DNA from: Cystobasidiopsis lactophilus
Taxonomy: Eukaryota; Basidiomycota; Agaricostilbomycetes; Agaricostilbales; Chionosphaeraceae
Direction of reading: 5' to 3'
Length of the DNA stretch: 64,000 bases
NCBI GenBank assembly: GCA_001599975.1
Contig: BCIO01000006.1
Coordinates: 1,297,587 to 1,361,586, forward strand
Of the stretch, positions 10,807-21,170 are shown one piece after another. The first letter of the stretch is position 1; the number at the start of each line of letters is the position of its first letter. Position numbers and translations under genes: made by a program. The notes under the pieces are model-generated. The model saw only the letters and a list, made by a program, of their open reading frames with translations. It was not told the DNA's origin and did not search any database.

Positions 10807-11860
10807 CTACCATTCGTAGTGGGCTTCGTCCGCTTCAGCAGCGTCGGGAGTCCCAGCCAACCTTTTGAGAGAAGCTTCTGGATGAAGCTCTGTGCACGAA
10901 CATGGATGAGTTGCAGACTGGGCAAGAGTTTGAGAAGGGGGCGCACGGTAGGCCTCCTCCACGACAGTGCCGTCTTCGTTCTCTATGGAAAAGACCACGG
11001 CGCTACGCCTGGTAGACCACTTCGAAGTTCTGAAATACAGAACTTGAGTAAGCCGAAACCGGAGCATCTGGCGAAGGAGACTGACTCCTCTGCGTCGAAC
11101 GAGCGGCTGTTCAGAGTCTGAAGGGGCAGATCCAATTTCGATATGGCGGCTTGGTAGAACTTGATGAGCTCTACGGTTGCCGAAGAGGTTTTGTCGGGGA
11201 GGAAGAAGTGGAAGGTGTCGTCAGCGGTCGAGGTGGAGTGGCCGTCACTTTGCATTTGCAGAGCCAGAAAAACCCGGTCAGCGACCTCGACAGCCAGCAC
11301 AATGAGCGCAAGAGACTGACTGATGCTGCAAAAACATGGCATACGACTCCTTCTCGGGGCTATCACGGTTGAAATGGACGGCGCCGGCACTTGGGGCGAT
11401 GGAGGCATTGTAAGTCCCGGTGTTCATCATCACGCAGCCCACCGAAGGAGACTGGGGCCAGCCTGCGTCATGCCATGGTCGCTGTTTTGCAACAGAGGCT
11501 CACCTTTTCGACGATATATTCCAAGTAGCGTTCGGCCGATTCGAACCTCCTCGCGCGATCCAGGTCGAAGTACTTCCAGAACTCGGTATGAAGCCCGTCG
11601 CCTCGCTTGCAAGCTTTGGAGAACGGCATAGTGGACTTTCGCGTTGGCTTCTTGGTCGTTGCTGGGAGCTCAAGGGAGCAGCTCACACTCCGCGCCCTTG
11701 ACTTTTAGGGAGCTCTTCTCGAGGAGATTGGCACTCTTCTGGTCTCGTTTATCGACGTCACCAACGTAGAAACACCGAGACAGGATGAACACAATCGCTG
11801 ACAGGATCAGCTGGGCAGCGAAGAATAGGGCCGTCCTTCATAATGATTTTCTCGGACCGG
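10807..11860 (-). CDS. unrecognised protein, 3' exons clear, 5' exons uncertain (possible TM segment)
   Basis: The well-supported exons, complement of 10807..11029, 11086..11247, 11321..11451, 11504..11629, would give 213 aa from the ATG at 11629. Two of the introns use GTCAGT donors and all phases agree. The readable protein has HTEFWKYFDLDRARRFESAE, VGCVMMNTGTYNASIAPSAG and FHFFLPDKTSSATVELIKFY. Just upstream (about 11690-11860) another open exon encodes a hydrophobic helix (FFAAQLILSAIVFILSRCF) followed by DVDKRDQKSANLLEKSSLK. It joins in frame only through an unusually short intron of about 25 nt, so the true N-terminus is unresolved. If joined, this is a single-pass membrane protein. Family unknown. 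Confidence 0.45.
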
Positions 11861-12455
11861 GACCCGGGTGCACGGAGAACGACGGGGCAAGAGTGATCTT
11901 CGCGGAAGCAGGCAGTCCTGCAAGCACATCTGCCACATTCAAAAGTTGGCATCGGAGGAACGGGGTCAAATGAGAGCAGACCAAGCAGCTCTTCTTCCGC
12001 TGCCACCGAGTAATACACAGTGGCAAACTTATGGTGTGGGCACTGTGTGGGCTGCGAATTTGCGCGCTCGCGCTCTATTAAAACAATGCAAGAAAAGTGG
12101 TGTTTGAGATCTGCTAAGAACGGTAAAAGAACCCAAGTAAAACAACGAAAATCGATGGGGAGGAAAGTTGGCCCCCAAAACAAGGAAGACAGCTTTTGAA
12201 CCCTTGACGAGGGCGGTGTGCTCGATGAGGGACGAAAAAGTACGAACAACCCGATGACGGGGAAGGGGATAGTTCGACGACGGCAAGAGGAAGAAGTACA
12301 GTTGGATCATTCGGAGGGGACGACGAAAAGAACAAGGGATAAGAAGGCTGTATTTTTGCGTGCAAGTGGTTGGACATCCCTAGGTGGACGAAGGCCGAGG
12401 CAAGAATAAGGCGTAAATGAGGGCGGAGACTCTTGAATTAGGATGGGGGAGCCGG
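11861..12455. other. region with possible further 5' exons or promoter
   Basis: The - strand frames here include a Cys-rich piece (ECGRCACRTACFREDHSC at about 11900) that could be an exon of the preceding gene, and a Pro/Phe-rich hydrophobic frame at 12029-12310. Splice phases could not be reconciled, so nothing is called. It also contains the 3' flank of the SDS3/DEP1-like gene. Confidence 0.3.
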
Positions 12456-15163
12456 TCAAGAGCTGACGTGCTGCGTCGGCGTTGGGTTGGGCAAGAACAT
12501 GCCCGAGAAGCCTGAGACACAACCTGTGTCAATACTAGCTCTTGGTGAAGCTCATAGAGAGGAGAGGTAAGCGCACCATCCATCGGGGTTAAAGAAGTCC
12601 GCTTGAGCTCGATTTTACTAAAGCTCGACGTAGGTTGAGCCGGCGCGGACACTGGTGGCGCCAGAGCAGCCGAGGTCGCAGCCACGGCCGGTGAAATTGA
12701 CGGCGGGTGCCCAACGGGAGACACCGACGTCAGCGTCGCTGTGCCAGAGGAGGAGGCAGATGCGGACGCGGCGACGTAGGCGGGTGGCGACTTGAAGCCG
12801 TTCGCGGCGAGCGTGCGCGGGGTGGACGCCAAGATGTCCAAGGGGCTCTTGAGGGACTGGAAGTCCTCGGCCGAAGTAGAGGCGGCGGCGGTGGCGTGTG
12901 CGATGGACTTGATCCGGGGCGAGAATATGGACACGCCGCTGTGCGGGGTGTTGCTGCCCGAGTGGATCCGCTTTTCGGGCACCGAAGCCGGCGAGGAGGG
13001 CGTAGGGGGTTCGGAGAGCGGGTGCCAGGCCGCCAGAGGCTTGGCGGGCGAGGTGACGGTGGACTTGGGAGTGCTCGAGGACGGCCGCGAGTTGCCTGTT
13101 GCAACTTCAAGAGTAAGCATCGGGCACAATGCAAAGCTAGAGGAGACGTCAACGCACTTGCAGAAGCCGGGCCAACTATTGATAGAGCGGCTTCCTTTTC
13201 CTGCTGTAAGCCAACACCGTCATTAGTCTGTGCAACAAAACTGAGAAGGAAGTGCCACGAACCAGTGCCAGCGTCGACACGGGCGCGGCGACCGATTCTG
13301 ACTCCCGCCACGGGTCTGTGACCGGGGGCAGGCCGTGGTGTAACGGCGGCTGGTGGTGGTGGGAAGAGTGGTGGGCGGGCGCGGCGGAGTGGTGTTGTTG
13401 CAAGTGATCCGTGTACCGCCGGCCGACTGGTGCCTCTTGTAGAACGACGGGCGAAGAGGAGTAGGTTGAGGTGGAGGCCACAGGCGGCGCCACCGTGGAG
13501 GGCCCAGCCAAGGGCAGGGCGAACGTCTGCAGGTCATCCAGCACGACGGCGCGGTCCAAGCCCAAGGCGGGCCCGGCCTCGTATTCCCTGGGCACCGACT
13601 GCTTGCGGAAGGCCCAGGCAAGCTCTTCTTGGGTGTATGGCCGGCCAGAGGTTGCCAGCTGGTACGAGTATTGACGCCGATCCTGGTGGCCGGCCAATAT
13701 GACGGCCAACTGATCTCCACCGTAGACCGTGACTGTTCACAACCGGCCCCTTAAGCATCCATACGTCTGATTGCTTAGGAGAAGGGAAGGGCAAACGAAC
13801 CGTCCTTGTGCAGCTCCTCAGCGCGGAACATGGCCCGCTTCTCGCGCTCAATGGCCCGGTTCTTGCTGCTGACCTCGTCGAGCATCTTCCGTCTTGATTC
13901 TGCCACCGCGTGCTGTACAAAACCCATGGCACGATATCAGACTCAAAGGAACTGATTTGAGGGAGGGAACAACAAGGGGTGCGCACCTGCCAGTTGGACC
14001 AGATGGCGGCCTCCTCGGCTTCTGCCTGGCGGGCCAGCTCGATCTTCATCTTGGCCATCCACTCGTGCGCGGCGTGGAGCCTCTCGGCCCGGCGCTTCTC
14101 GGCCTCGCGGTCCATAAACACCATCTCGGGGTGCGTGCCTGCCCAATCCAGTGCAAATTAAGCTTTTGCCATTGGTCGCTCGCCAGCGAGGGCTGGGGCT
14201 TACCGGCCTCGACGCGCTCCCTCTCGGCGGCCAGTTCGGTCATGCGCTCGACGTAGAGCTTGTCCCGGATGTTGGCGAAGCCGATCTCAATGCGGAGTAG
14301 GGCCTCGATAGCGCCCAGCCGGTGATTGTCGCCGCCCGCCATGTCTTCTGTGGAAACCATCGGCCAGGCCATCAGTATATGAACACAGACTGAAGGTGAC
14401 AGGCAGGGCGCTCACCATCCTCGTCCTCGTCCGCCTCATCTTCGGCCGAGTCGTGTTCCACCACCTCTGCCTCTTCTGGCGCGGCCAGCTCCGAGGCCGG
14501 CTCTGGCTCTGGCGGCGGCTGCTGGTCGGCGGTTTCAGGGCTGGGGGCAGAGGGCGGGGAGTGGCCGTCGTCCGGGGGCGGGTGTGGGTCTGACGCAGGC
14601 AAGGCGAGAGGGGCGGCGCGGCCAGCGAGCGGCTCGTCCTCCTCCTCGTCTTCCTCCTCCTCTGCTTCCTCCTCCTCCTCGTCGGTGTGTGGCTCGTGGT
14701 TGTTGCCATTGGCGGGCGCCAAAACAACGGCAGCGGGCGAGGGCGGCGACAGGTCGAGTCGAGGGCTTTTGGAGGCCGGCCCGTCGTCTTCCAAAATTTG
14801 GGTGGAGGACGAGGCGGTCGAGGTTGATCGCTTGCGCTTCTTGGTGTCATGAGCGACTGCTGGCGGTGGGCTGGGAGAGGCCAAGGCTGCCGCGGCGGAG
14901 GCGGCGGGTGGCAGGACTGTTGCTGGCAGCGAGTCGGGCTCGGTTGAAGTCCCATCTTCGTCCTCCTCCTCGTCGTCGTCGTCGTCCAGCTCTGACAGCG
15001 CAGACGAGTCGCCGTCCTGTTGCTTGTCGTCTTCGTCCGCCGAGAGCGCTTCCGTCGACGCATTCGACCCAATCTCGCTCAACGGCGAGTCTTCTCGTTC
15101 GGCCCTCGTCGCTGTCGAGGGCTGCGGGCCATCCGGCTCTGCTGGGCTGGTGCCGCGAGCCAT
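12456..15163 (-). CDS. Sds3/Dep1-like subunit of an Rpd3-type histone deacetylase complex
   Basis: Complement of 12456..12523, 12577..13095, 13158..13203, 13263..13732, 13801..13912, 13987..14138, 14204..14347, 14416..15163; 752 aa, all phases agree. Residues 1-248 are acidic and disordered, with long Glu/Asp runs and a KKRKR NLS. The Sds3-like domain follows: GGDNHRLGAIEALLRIEIGF, ANIRDKLYVERMTELAAERE, THPEMVFMDREAEKRRAERL, then helical NRAIEREKRAMFRAEEL. The C-terminal half is Ser/Pro-rich. Sds3/Dep1/BRMS1 proteins scaffold Sin3-Rpd3L deacetylase complexes and repress transcription. It is divergent from the NOP12-like gene across 193 bp. Whether it is the SDS3 or DEP1 orthologue cannot be decided here. 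Confidence 0.82.
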
Positions 15164-15356
15164 TGCTTGTTACTGCTGCTGAACGATGTCTGCTGCTGTT
15201 GTTCGTGGCAAGCCGGGAAAGGGGAGGGACAATATGGTGCTCTTGGAAAAGGTCACTCGGCGGCGCGCCTCTCCACCTCGCGCTTGGGTGATCTGCACTC
15301 GTGGTGCAAGTCGAGGGCTTTGGTCCTTCAAGCTTTGGTCCACAGCAACGAAAGAA
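15164..15356. promoter_or_regulatory. 193-bp divergent promoter between SDS3/DEP1-like and NOP12-like genes
   Basis: The two start codons (15163 on -, 15357 on +) are 193 bp apart with nothing else between them. The region must therefore carry both core promoters and 5' UTRs. No classical TATA box was seen. Confidence 0.55.
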
Positions 15357-17284
15357 ATGGGCAAGAAGTCGAAAGCGCCCGAGGGCCTGTCGAGCCTCTT
15401 CCAAGCAGCTTCAGTCGACTCGGACTTGGACGCAATCTTCAAGGTGCGCTCTGTTGCCTCTGCAAAAAATTTCCATGTGCTGAAGCGACAGAAACCACGC
15501 AGAAAGCTCCGGTGGCCGCACCTCGACCTCCGACCGTGCCGACTTTGCCCAAGCCGGAGAAGAAGCGAAAGCGAGGCGCCGAAGAGGACGAGGACCCATT
15601 GGAAAAGGCGAGGAAGGCGGCTCTCAAGTTGCAGGAGCAGGCCAAGCTGGCCCGCGCGACCAAGCCGGCCTTGAAGTCCGCCAAAGGTTTGGCTAAGGAA
15701 CCCACTCCCGAGGACTCGAGCGACGAGGAGGAGGACGATGGCGAAGAGGGGGAGGAAATTCTGGCGCAGGATTCAGACTCTGAAGATGAAGAGCGGGAGA
15801 TCCAGCACGAGTCCTTAGCCGCACCTTCCACCTCCACCTCGAAGAAGACCAGCAGCGGCAAAAAGGCAGAGGTCAAGCCGGGCAAGCTGACGCCGGAGCA
15901 GCAGGCCGAGCAGAACTCCCGCACCCTCTTCCTCTCCAACATCCCCATCTCCGTCGCCCTCTCCCGCTCTGAGCGCAAGTCCTTGATCCATTTGGTCGAG
16001 GAGCACCTATCGAAGCTGGACCCGACGACGAAAGTCGAGAGCATCCGGTTCAGGTCTTTGCCCCTCACCTCCGCCTTGCCTGCTGCAGACAAGGCGAAAG
16101 CTGGTCCCTCCACCACCCCGGCAACGGCGAAGAGTGTTCAGCCTTCAGTGGACAGCCATGCCAACAAGCGCTCTCGGGGCTGGAACTCGAAGCGCAACGC
16201 CGGCCAGGACTCGGACGAGGAAGAGGCCGCCTCCGCCCAGGCCGCCGAGGCCGTCAAGTTCCTCACCACCTCCCAGAAGCGCAAAGTGGCCTACATTACC
16301 GGCCAGGTCCAGCCGGATGCTAAAGCCAAGGGGGGTTGCAACGCCTACGTTGTCCTCTCCTCGTCTACCCACTTGGCAGCCCTCAAAGACTCGATGCAAG
16401 GCGCCACCTTCCTCGGCCGCACCCTCCGCGTGGACCTGGCTGCTGGGTCCAGCAACAAGCTAGGAGATGAGAGGCGGACCGTCTTCGTTGGCGGGCTGGA
16501 CTTTGAGCAGGGCGAGGAAGAGCTCCGGACCTGGCTCGAAGGCTTGCTCGAGAAGGAGCTGGCCAAGTCAAAGGACGGCAAGGGCTGGGTGGAGAGCGTG
16601 CGGATCGTCAGGGATGCTGGCACCGGCTTGGGCAAGGGCTTCGCTTATGTCCTCTTCAAGGTTCGTCCTTTTGTCCTCGCTATACCATCAGCATTTCTTT
16701 CTGACATTGGTTCTTTGCGGCGAACAGGACACGGAATGCGTGGACGAGCTGCTCGCTTTGGAACCCAGCACGCTCAAGCTGAACAAGCGCAAGATCCGGT
16801 TCGAAAAGTGCAAGTCGGACGCCAAGATGAAGGCTATCAAGAAGCTCGCTTCCGGCTCCTCCCCCAAGAAGACCGGCGGTGCTGACGGCAAGAAGAGGAA
16901 GGAGCCAGAGCCCAAGAAAAAGCCCCGGCTGTTTACGGCCGAAGCCAAGAAACGAGGCGAGCAGCTCGGTGCGGAGCTCAAGGACTTGCCAAAGGTAATC
17001 GTCTTTTTTCAATTTTCGTTTCATCTCATGCTGAGGATCGCGTACAGGACAAGCGCAAGGAGGTCAAGGCGTCCAACGTGGACCGGGTGGCGCGCCGGCT
17101 GGAGAAGAAAAAGTTCAAGGTGCAAGAGCTCAAGCGGGCGTCGCGGGCGGCCCAACTAGCCAAGAAGCTCGCTTCCACAGCTGGATCCTCAAAGGCCTCG
17201 TCGGGCGGCTCAAAGGGCCTCAAGAGCAAGAGCGCCAAGGTCAAGAAGGTCGGTGGCGGTGGCAAAGGCAAGAAGGCGGCTTAA
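15357..17284 (+). CDS. NOP12: nucleolar RNA-binding protein NOP12/RBM34-like
   Basis: Exons 15357..15443, 15503..16660, 16728..16994, 17048..17284; 582 aa. After a short N-terminus (MGKKSKAPEGLSSLFQAASV) comes an acidic, Lys-rich region (SSDEEEDDGEEGEE), then a first RRM with RNP2 RTLFLSNIPI, an insertion and RNP1-like NAYVVLSS, and a second RRM with RTVFVGGLDF and GLGKGFAYVLFK. The C-terminus is highly basic (KKRKEPEPKKKPR, KGKKAA end), as in Nop12 and human RBM34. It acts in 60S pre-rRNA processing in the nucleolus. The acceptor of intron 1 was chosen at 15502 because only this keeps frame with AAP(V/A)APRPP. Confidence 0.87.
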
Positions 17285-17510
17285 GGATCTTTCTCTCCTG
17301 CTAGCAATTAACCAATGCTGGTTTGACCGGTTAGGAAGCAGAGCATCAAATGTGAAATGTACGACGGGGAGACAATGTGACATTTAACGCCCAGGTGTCC
17401 ACAGCTTTCTCGTCAGAAGGTGCTGAGCGGTCAACTGCTGGGGCTACTCTCGAAGCCGAGTTGTCGCGCTGCCTCTACTTTAGTGCGGTTTGCAAGATCA
17501 AAAAAGAAAA

Positions 17511-17798
17511 CTAACGGCATCCGCACTGATGGATTCCGGGTTGAACAGGCTGCGGTCGCACATAAACGTCTCGCGAATTTCCGTCTGATTCCAGCAGGAT
17601 GTTGTAATAGTGGTTTTCATAGTCGTTCCAGTGCGCTTCGTGCCATGTCGATGCGTATAACGCCTCCAAGTGATGACGATGTTCGTTACCGCCGGCGGCG
17701 ACGATTTCCGAGTGAGAGTACTGATGAAGGTTGTGGTAGTGTGGGTGAGGTCTGTCGACGGCGTATCTGCACGGTACAGGGGTCGCCGTGACGGTCAT
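17511..17798 (-). CDS. small His/Trp/Cys protein, member B of a two-gene family
   Basis: A single open exon, complement 17511..17798, encodes 95 aa from MTVTATPVPCRYAVDRPHPH to QPGIHQCGCR. Key shared features with member A (10.0-10.3 kb) are HHLEALYASTWHEA, a Tyr/Asn-rich block (YENHYYNILL), and a C-terminal C-x-C pair. An in-frame extension upstream to 17834 lacks an ATG, so an upstream exon is possible. There is no signal peptide and no known domain. The His/Cys placement would allow metal binding, which is speculation. Confidence 0.5.
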   Translation of the reverse strand: MTVTATPVPCRYAVDRPHPHYHNLHQYSHSEIVAAGGNEHRHHLEALYASTWHEAHWNDYENHYYNILLESDGNSRDVYVRPQPVQPGIHQCGCR

Positions 17799-17884
17799 GG
17801 GAGTCTGCGAAACTGAAGTTTTCTGTGACAGCAAGAAACTGCAACAGGCGGGCTGCGAACCGGATGGCGTTTTAAAGGGTGCAC

Positions 17885-18660
17885 ATGTGCTTTAGGAGCA
17901 CTTGAGATGGCTTACAGTTCTAGGTTTCTTTTCTCTTTGTTTTTTGGTGAAACCTCAGCGTTCAACTGCGAGGGCACAGGCACGGCTGTCGACGGCGAGA
18001 GCGGTCTGCTCGCTGCCGGAGAGAGGATGTCCTTCTGTCGACGCAAGAAGAATCACTAGGAGATAGGGCAGAAGCTTGACCAGAGTAAAAGGTAAATGCA
18101 CTGGTTTCAGGGGGGTTTGATCTTAAGAAAACGCAAGACTTGGCAAGCAAGGCCAATTCTGAAGAGAAGAGATAAGAACAAGACAGGATTACGACGTTAT
18201 ATAGCCTGTCTAGACCCCCGCGTTCAGGAGGGTCGTCCATGCCTCGGTCTCGGCAGCAGAGCAAAGGAACAGATGGGCGCTACCGAGGTGTGGGAGCGGT
18301 GCGCGTCCAGTCTCGGAAGCAGTCATAAAGGGACATCGAAGAGTGGAATGTGCTCGGACGAGCTCGATGAAAGGAGCACTGGTACGTCCGAGGGTCAACG
18401 TTACAACGGGCAGTGCCGGATGATGATATCGACTCGATGAGGCATGAAGGCAGTAAGGCAGTCAGACAGTCATAATCTCGGTCGACTCGATTAGACTTGC
18501 TCCGAAACTGCAGTACTAGTGACGACGAGCAAGTCTCCGAGATGCGTGAGCTCGGTCCGCGCAGTGGCGTAAAGCCTTGGACTTGAGGTGGCGAATGCGC
18601 ATCTCGCGGCCTAGCGAGCAGTGCTATGATGGCCCGCCTACGAGTTGGATGACAAGCTGT
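17885..18660. other. intergenic, nothing recognised
   Basis: About 780 bp between small protein B and the NUD1 relic. Frames on both strands are Ser/Arg-rich with no domain, no good initiation context and no coherent splicing. Nothing is called. Confidence 0.4.
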
Positions 18661-18699
18661 AAATAATGGGTTCAAAGTTGGTGTGTCGGGTCGAAGAGG

Positions 18700-18942
18700 C
18701 AAGGGAGCGAAATTGACCGAGGTCGCCGGCGCCTCCGAGGCGAGCAGCGCTGGACCCCGAGTCTTCCGCTACCGCCACATCATGCGCCAGGCGGGGGAGC
18801 TTCCGGTGCCATCGCGCAAACGGGTCAGGAGTGCACAGCCCGCCGGACGAGCAGGTCGACAAGGAGAAAGGCAGCAACTTGCCGACTCGGAGCTCGGAGG
18901 TGGTCACCGCGATGCTCGGTCGACGTCCGCCAAGGAACGGCC
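18700..18942 (+). pseudogene. decayed copy of the NUD1 gene 5' end
   Basis: From CATCATG at 18779-18784 the sequence tracks the functional NUD1 start (CATCATG at 21167-21173): GGAGCTTCCG against CGAGCTGCCA, CACAGCCCGCCGG against CACAGCCCACCGC, GTCGACAAGGAGAA against GGACGACAAGGAGAA, GGCAGCAACTTGCCGA against GGCAGCACCTTGCCGA. A perfect 17-mer TCGACGTCCGCCAAGGA occurs at 18920-18936 (21309-21325 in NUD1). Several indels break the frame and the rest of NUD1 is absent, so it is a relic of a partial duplication about 2.4 kb upstream of the live gene. Confidence 0.65.
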
Positions 18943-19613
18943 TTGCTTTCAGGTGCCTCCTTGCTTTCACATGGCCTGAATCAGTGATTGGCGCAGCCGC
19001 ACATGCCAGATGGACGCCCACGCCGATTGCTCGAGCTTGGACGCTGGCCTGGCACTGCCAAATTCTCAATGACGCTCTGAGCTCTCGGGGTACAATACTG
19101 CTACATGTGGCCGTCCTCTCTTCAGCACTCTGCTCTTTACCATCATGCCAGACCGCTTGTGCCTGCATAGGCGGGCTTCCAGCCTTTTTCTGCCCTTGCC
19201 TTGCCTGCTTTTGTCTTTTAGCCTGCGAGCCATCGCCCTACTTGACACTCATGGCTATTCCAATGTCCTGCACGCTCTCTAGACCTCTTGTTGGCCTGAG
19301 ACGAGCGACCCTGTTTCGAGGCGCGAGGCGGTGCTAAGGTGCATTGCAGTTGCAGCGAGTCTGATTTTGGCTTGGGGACGACACATCCATGATGTCTGCC
19401 TTCTACTGTGCTGGGTATGCTTCGGAATTGATGCTTGAAATGCCATCCTTTGGCGCCGAGCCCGGTTGCTTGAGAGTCAAGTGGACTGACCCTGTTCGTC
19501 GCAAGAATAGGTGCAGACTCAGAATGTCAAGAAGGCGTCTCAGTACTGAAATGCCAAGCACCTCTATCCCTCTCGCCTTCTTTTGCCTTATCAACCAACA
19601 ACGACGACGAAAG
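18943..19613. other. intergenic, nothing recognised
   Basis: About 670 bp between the NUD1 relic and the helical orphan. Frames such as 19403-19594 (-) lack any supporting feature. It likely contains the promoter of the gene at 19614. Confidence 0.35.
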
Positions 19614-20965
19614 ATGCCCCCAGCTCCTTATGCCGTCACGTTCCACTACAGCGCGCGCTATCAGGCTTTGGCCCGCCTACTCCCCAGCTTGATGCCGCAG
19701 TTTTTAGCCAATCTCATCACAGTGGACCAACTTTGCAGAGAGGTCTCGAAGGAATGCGAAAAGCTGGAGGTAATGTCATGAGTTTAAGCTTGGGTGGTTG
19801 GGAAGAGCTCATCCCTGTGTCTTTCTTTTCAGGGCCATTCTTCTCTCTTGGAGGAAGACACCAAATTATTGGCCACTTTCAAAAAGGACCTAGCGAGACT
19901 TCCAGAACAATTCGGGCCCTTGAAGCAGCGATGGGAAGCGTTCGAACGGCCACCATTGAACTCGTTTAACGCCCTCGTATGCGCTGAGAACTTTCAGTAC
20001 ATCCTCAGCTGGCTCGGAAGAAACCTACCCGTGGTGCGTTTGATTCCTTTCCTGTCCAAAAAGCCACCCAACCAGCCGTCTACCTCAGATCATGAAGGCG
20101 GCGGCAAATATCGTCGGCTGGGGAGTCGTCTTACGCAGTGGGCAGGTGGAATTTGCGGAGAAATTTGAGCTGCTGCTCTACGAGGCCAGCCTTCTCGGTG
20201 TTCGAACGGCCACCAATTCGACATTTATGAAAGAGATGGTTCCCGAGGTACCACCCTTCTCCAAACCTGAATAATGCTCACTGACTGCCTCGTTCCATAG
20301 ATTGCTGTGCTTGCTGCCCATGAGCATCCCAAAGAGATGCACGAGAGCTTCGAGGAAGAAAAGACAGCTTTTCTGACAAATGTGGACAAACTCAAGAACG
20401 AAGAAGAGCTGCTGGCTCAGCACCCTATCGCTGTCAGTCATCTGGAAAGTGTCGAAAAGGCCATCAAGGAGCTAGTGATCATCAACCTTCAAGAATCGCA
20501 CGAAATAAAGCACATAGATCCGGTCCAGCACCTCAGGGACCAATTGGGGCCTATCAAGAAGGTCGAAGCTGCTATCGAAGAGGTACTCTTGCACTTCATT
20601 CTCCAGGTTGGATGGTTCCTCACAGTGCGGACACAGACACAATGCGAGCTGGCCAAGATAAAAAACGTACCCATGCTGAACATCAACAGCAACCTCGCCG
20701 AGGTTGGACACTTGCCTCCTTTTTGTTAACGTGCTACTCACGCGCCAACATGTACTGTGCGCAGCTCCACGATCACCTGCTCCGCTTTGAGGCGGCCTTC
20801 GATGGATGGGCTTCGCTTGTATGCCTCCAGCTTCAGTCATTCACGATATAGCTGACTATGATGCATGAAAAGCATGAAAAGCATGAGATAGCAGCGAAGC
20901 AAGCCAAGGAAGAAGAGATGGTCCAAGTCACTAGCCAGTTGCAGCAGGCCATGCGCAAAATGTAG
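19614..20965 (+). CDS. helical orphan protein, 343 aa
   Basis: Exons 19614..19769, 19833..20033, 20089..20247, 20301..20582, 20637..20702, 20765..20818, 20852..20965; every exon is a multiple of three (all introns phase 0). The product is nearly all alpha-helical with coiled-coil character: LCREVSKECEKLEG, FEEEKTAFLTNVDKLKNEEE, HLRDQLGPIKKVEAAIEE, ending KHEIAAKQAKEEEMVQVTSQ. The last intron (20819..20851) is only 33 nt; reading through it gives a stop after a few residues, so the final exon is likely but not certain. No family was recognised. Uniform phase-0 introns are unusual for the window. Confidence 0.65.
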
Positions 20966-21170
20966 CCTTTTCTCATTGTCTGCTTGACAATTTGCCTTCG
21001 CGTGTACATAGATATGCTCCAACTGTCCTTGTCATCTCCTTGCTTCCCAAACGCACCTTCGTCAATTCACTCGAGTGACCCTTTGCCACCGAGTGCCATA
21101 AGCCGCCGATCGCTTGGGGACCAACTTGTTTTGGCCGCTCATCAAAGTCTCTCCGCCAAACAGCGACATC

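Noticed and set aside
12724-13311. Alternative frames around the SDS3/DEP1-like 3' half
   Set aside because: The chosen frame is linked by seven consistent splice phases to the Sds3 domain; the others end in Pro/Arg noise.
14584-15291. Long + strand frames opposite the SDS3/DEP1-like gene
   Set aside because: They are antisense shadows of Glu/Asp-rich codons (GAG/GAC read as CTC/GTC), Arg/Pro-rich, with no splice or domain support.
18280-18702. 140-aa - frame upstream of the NUD1 relic
   Set aside because: No domain, mixed Ser/Arg composition, no coherent start or splicing.
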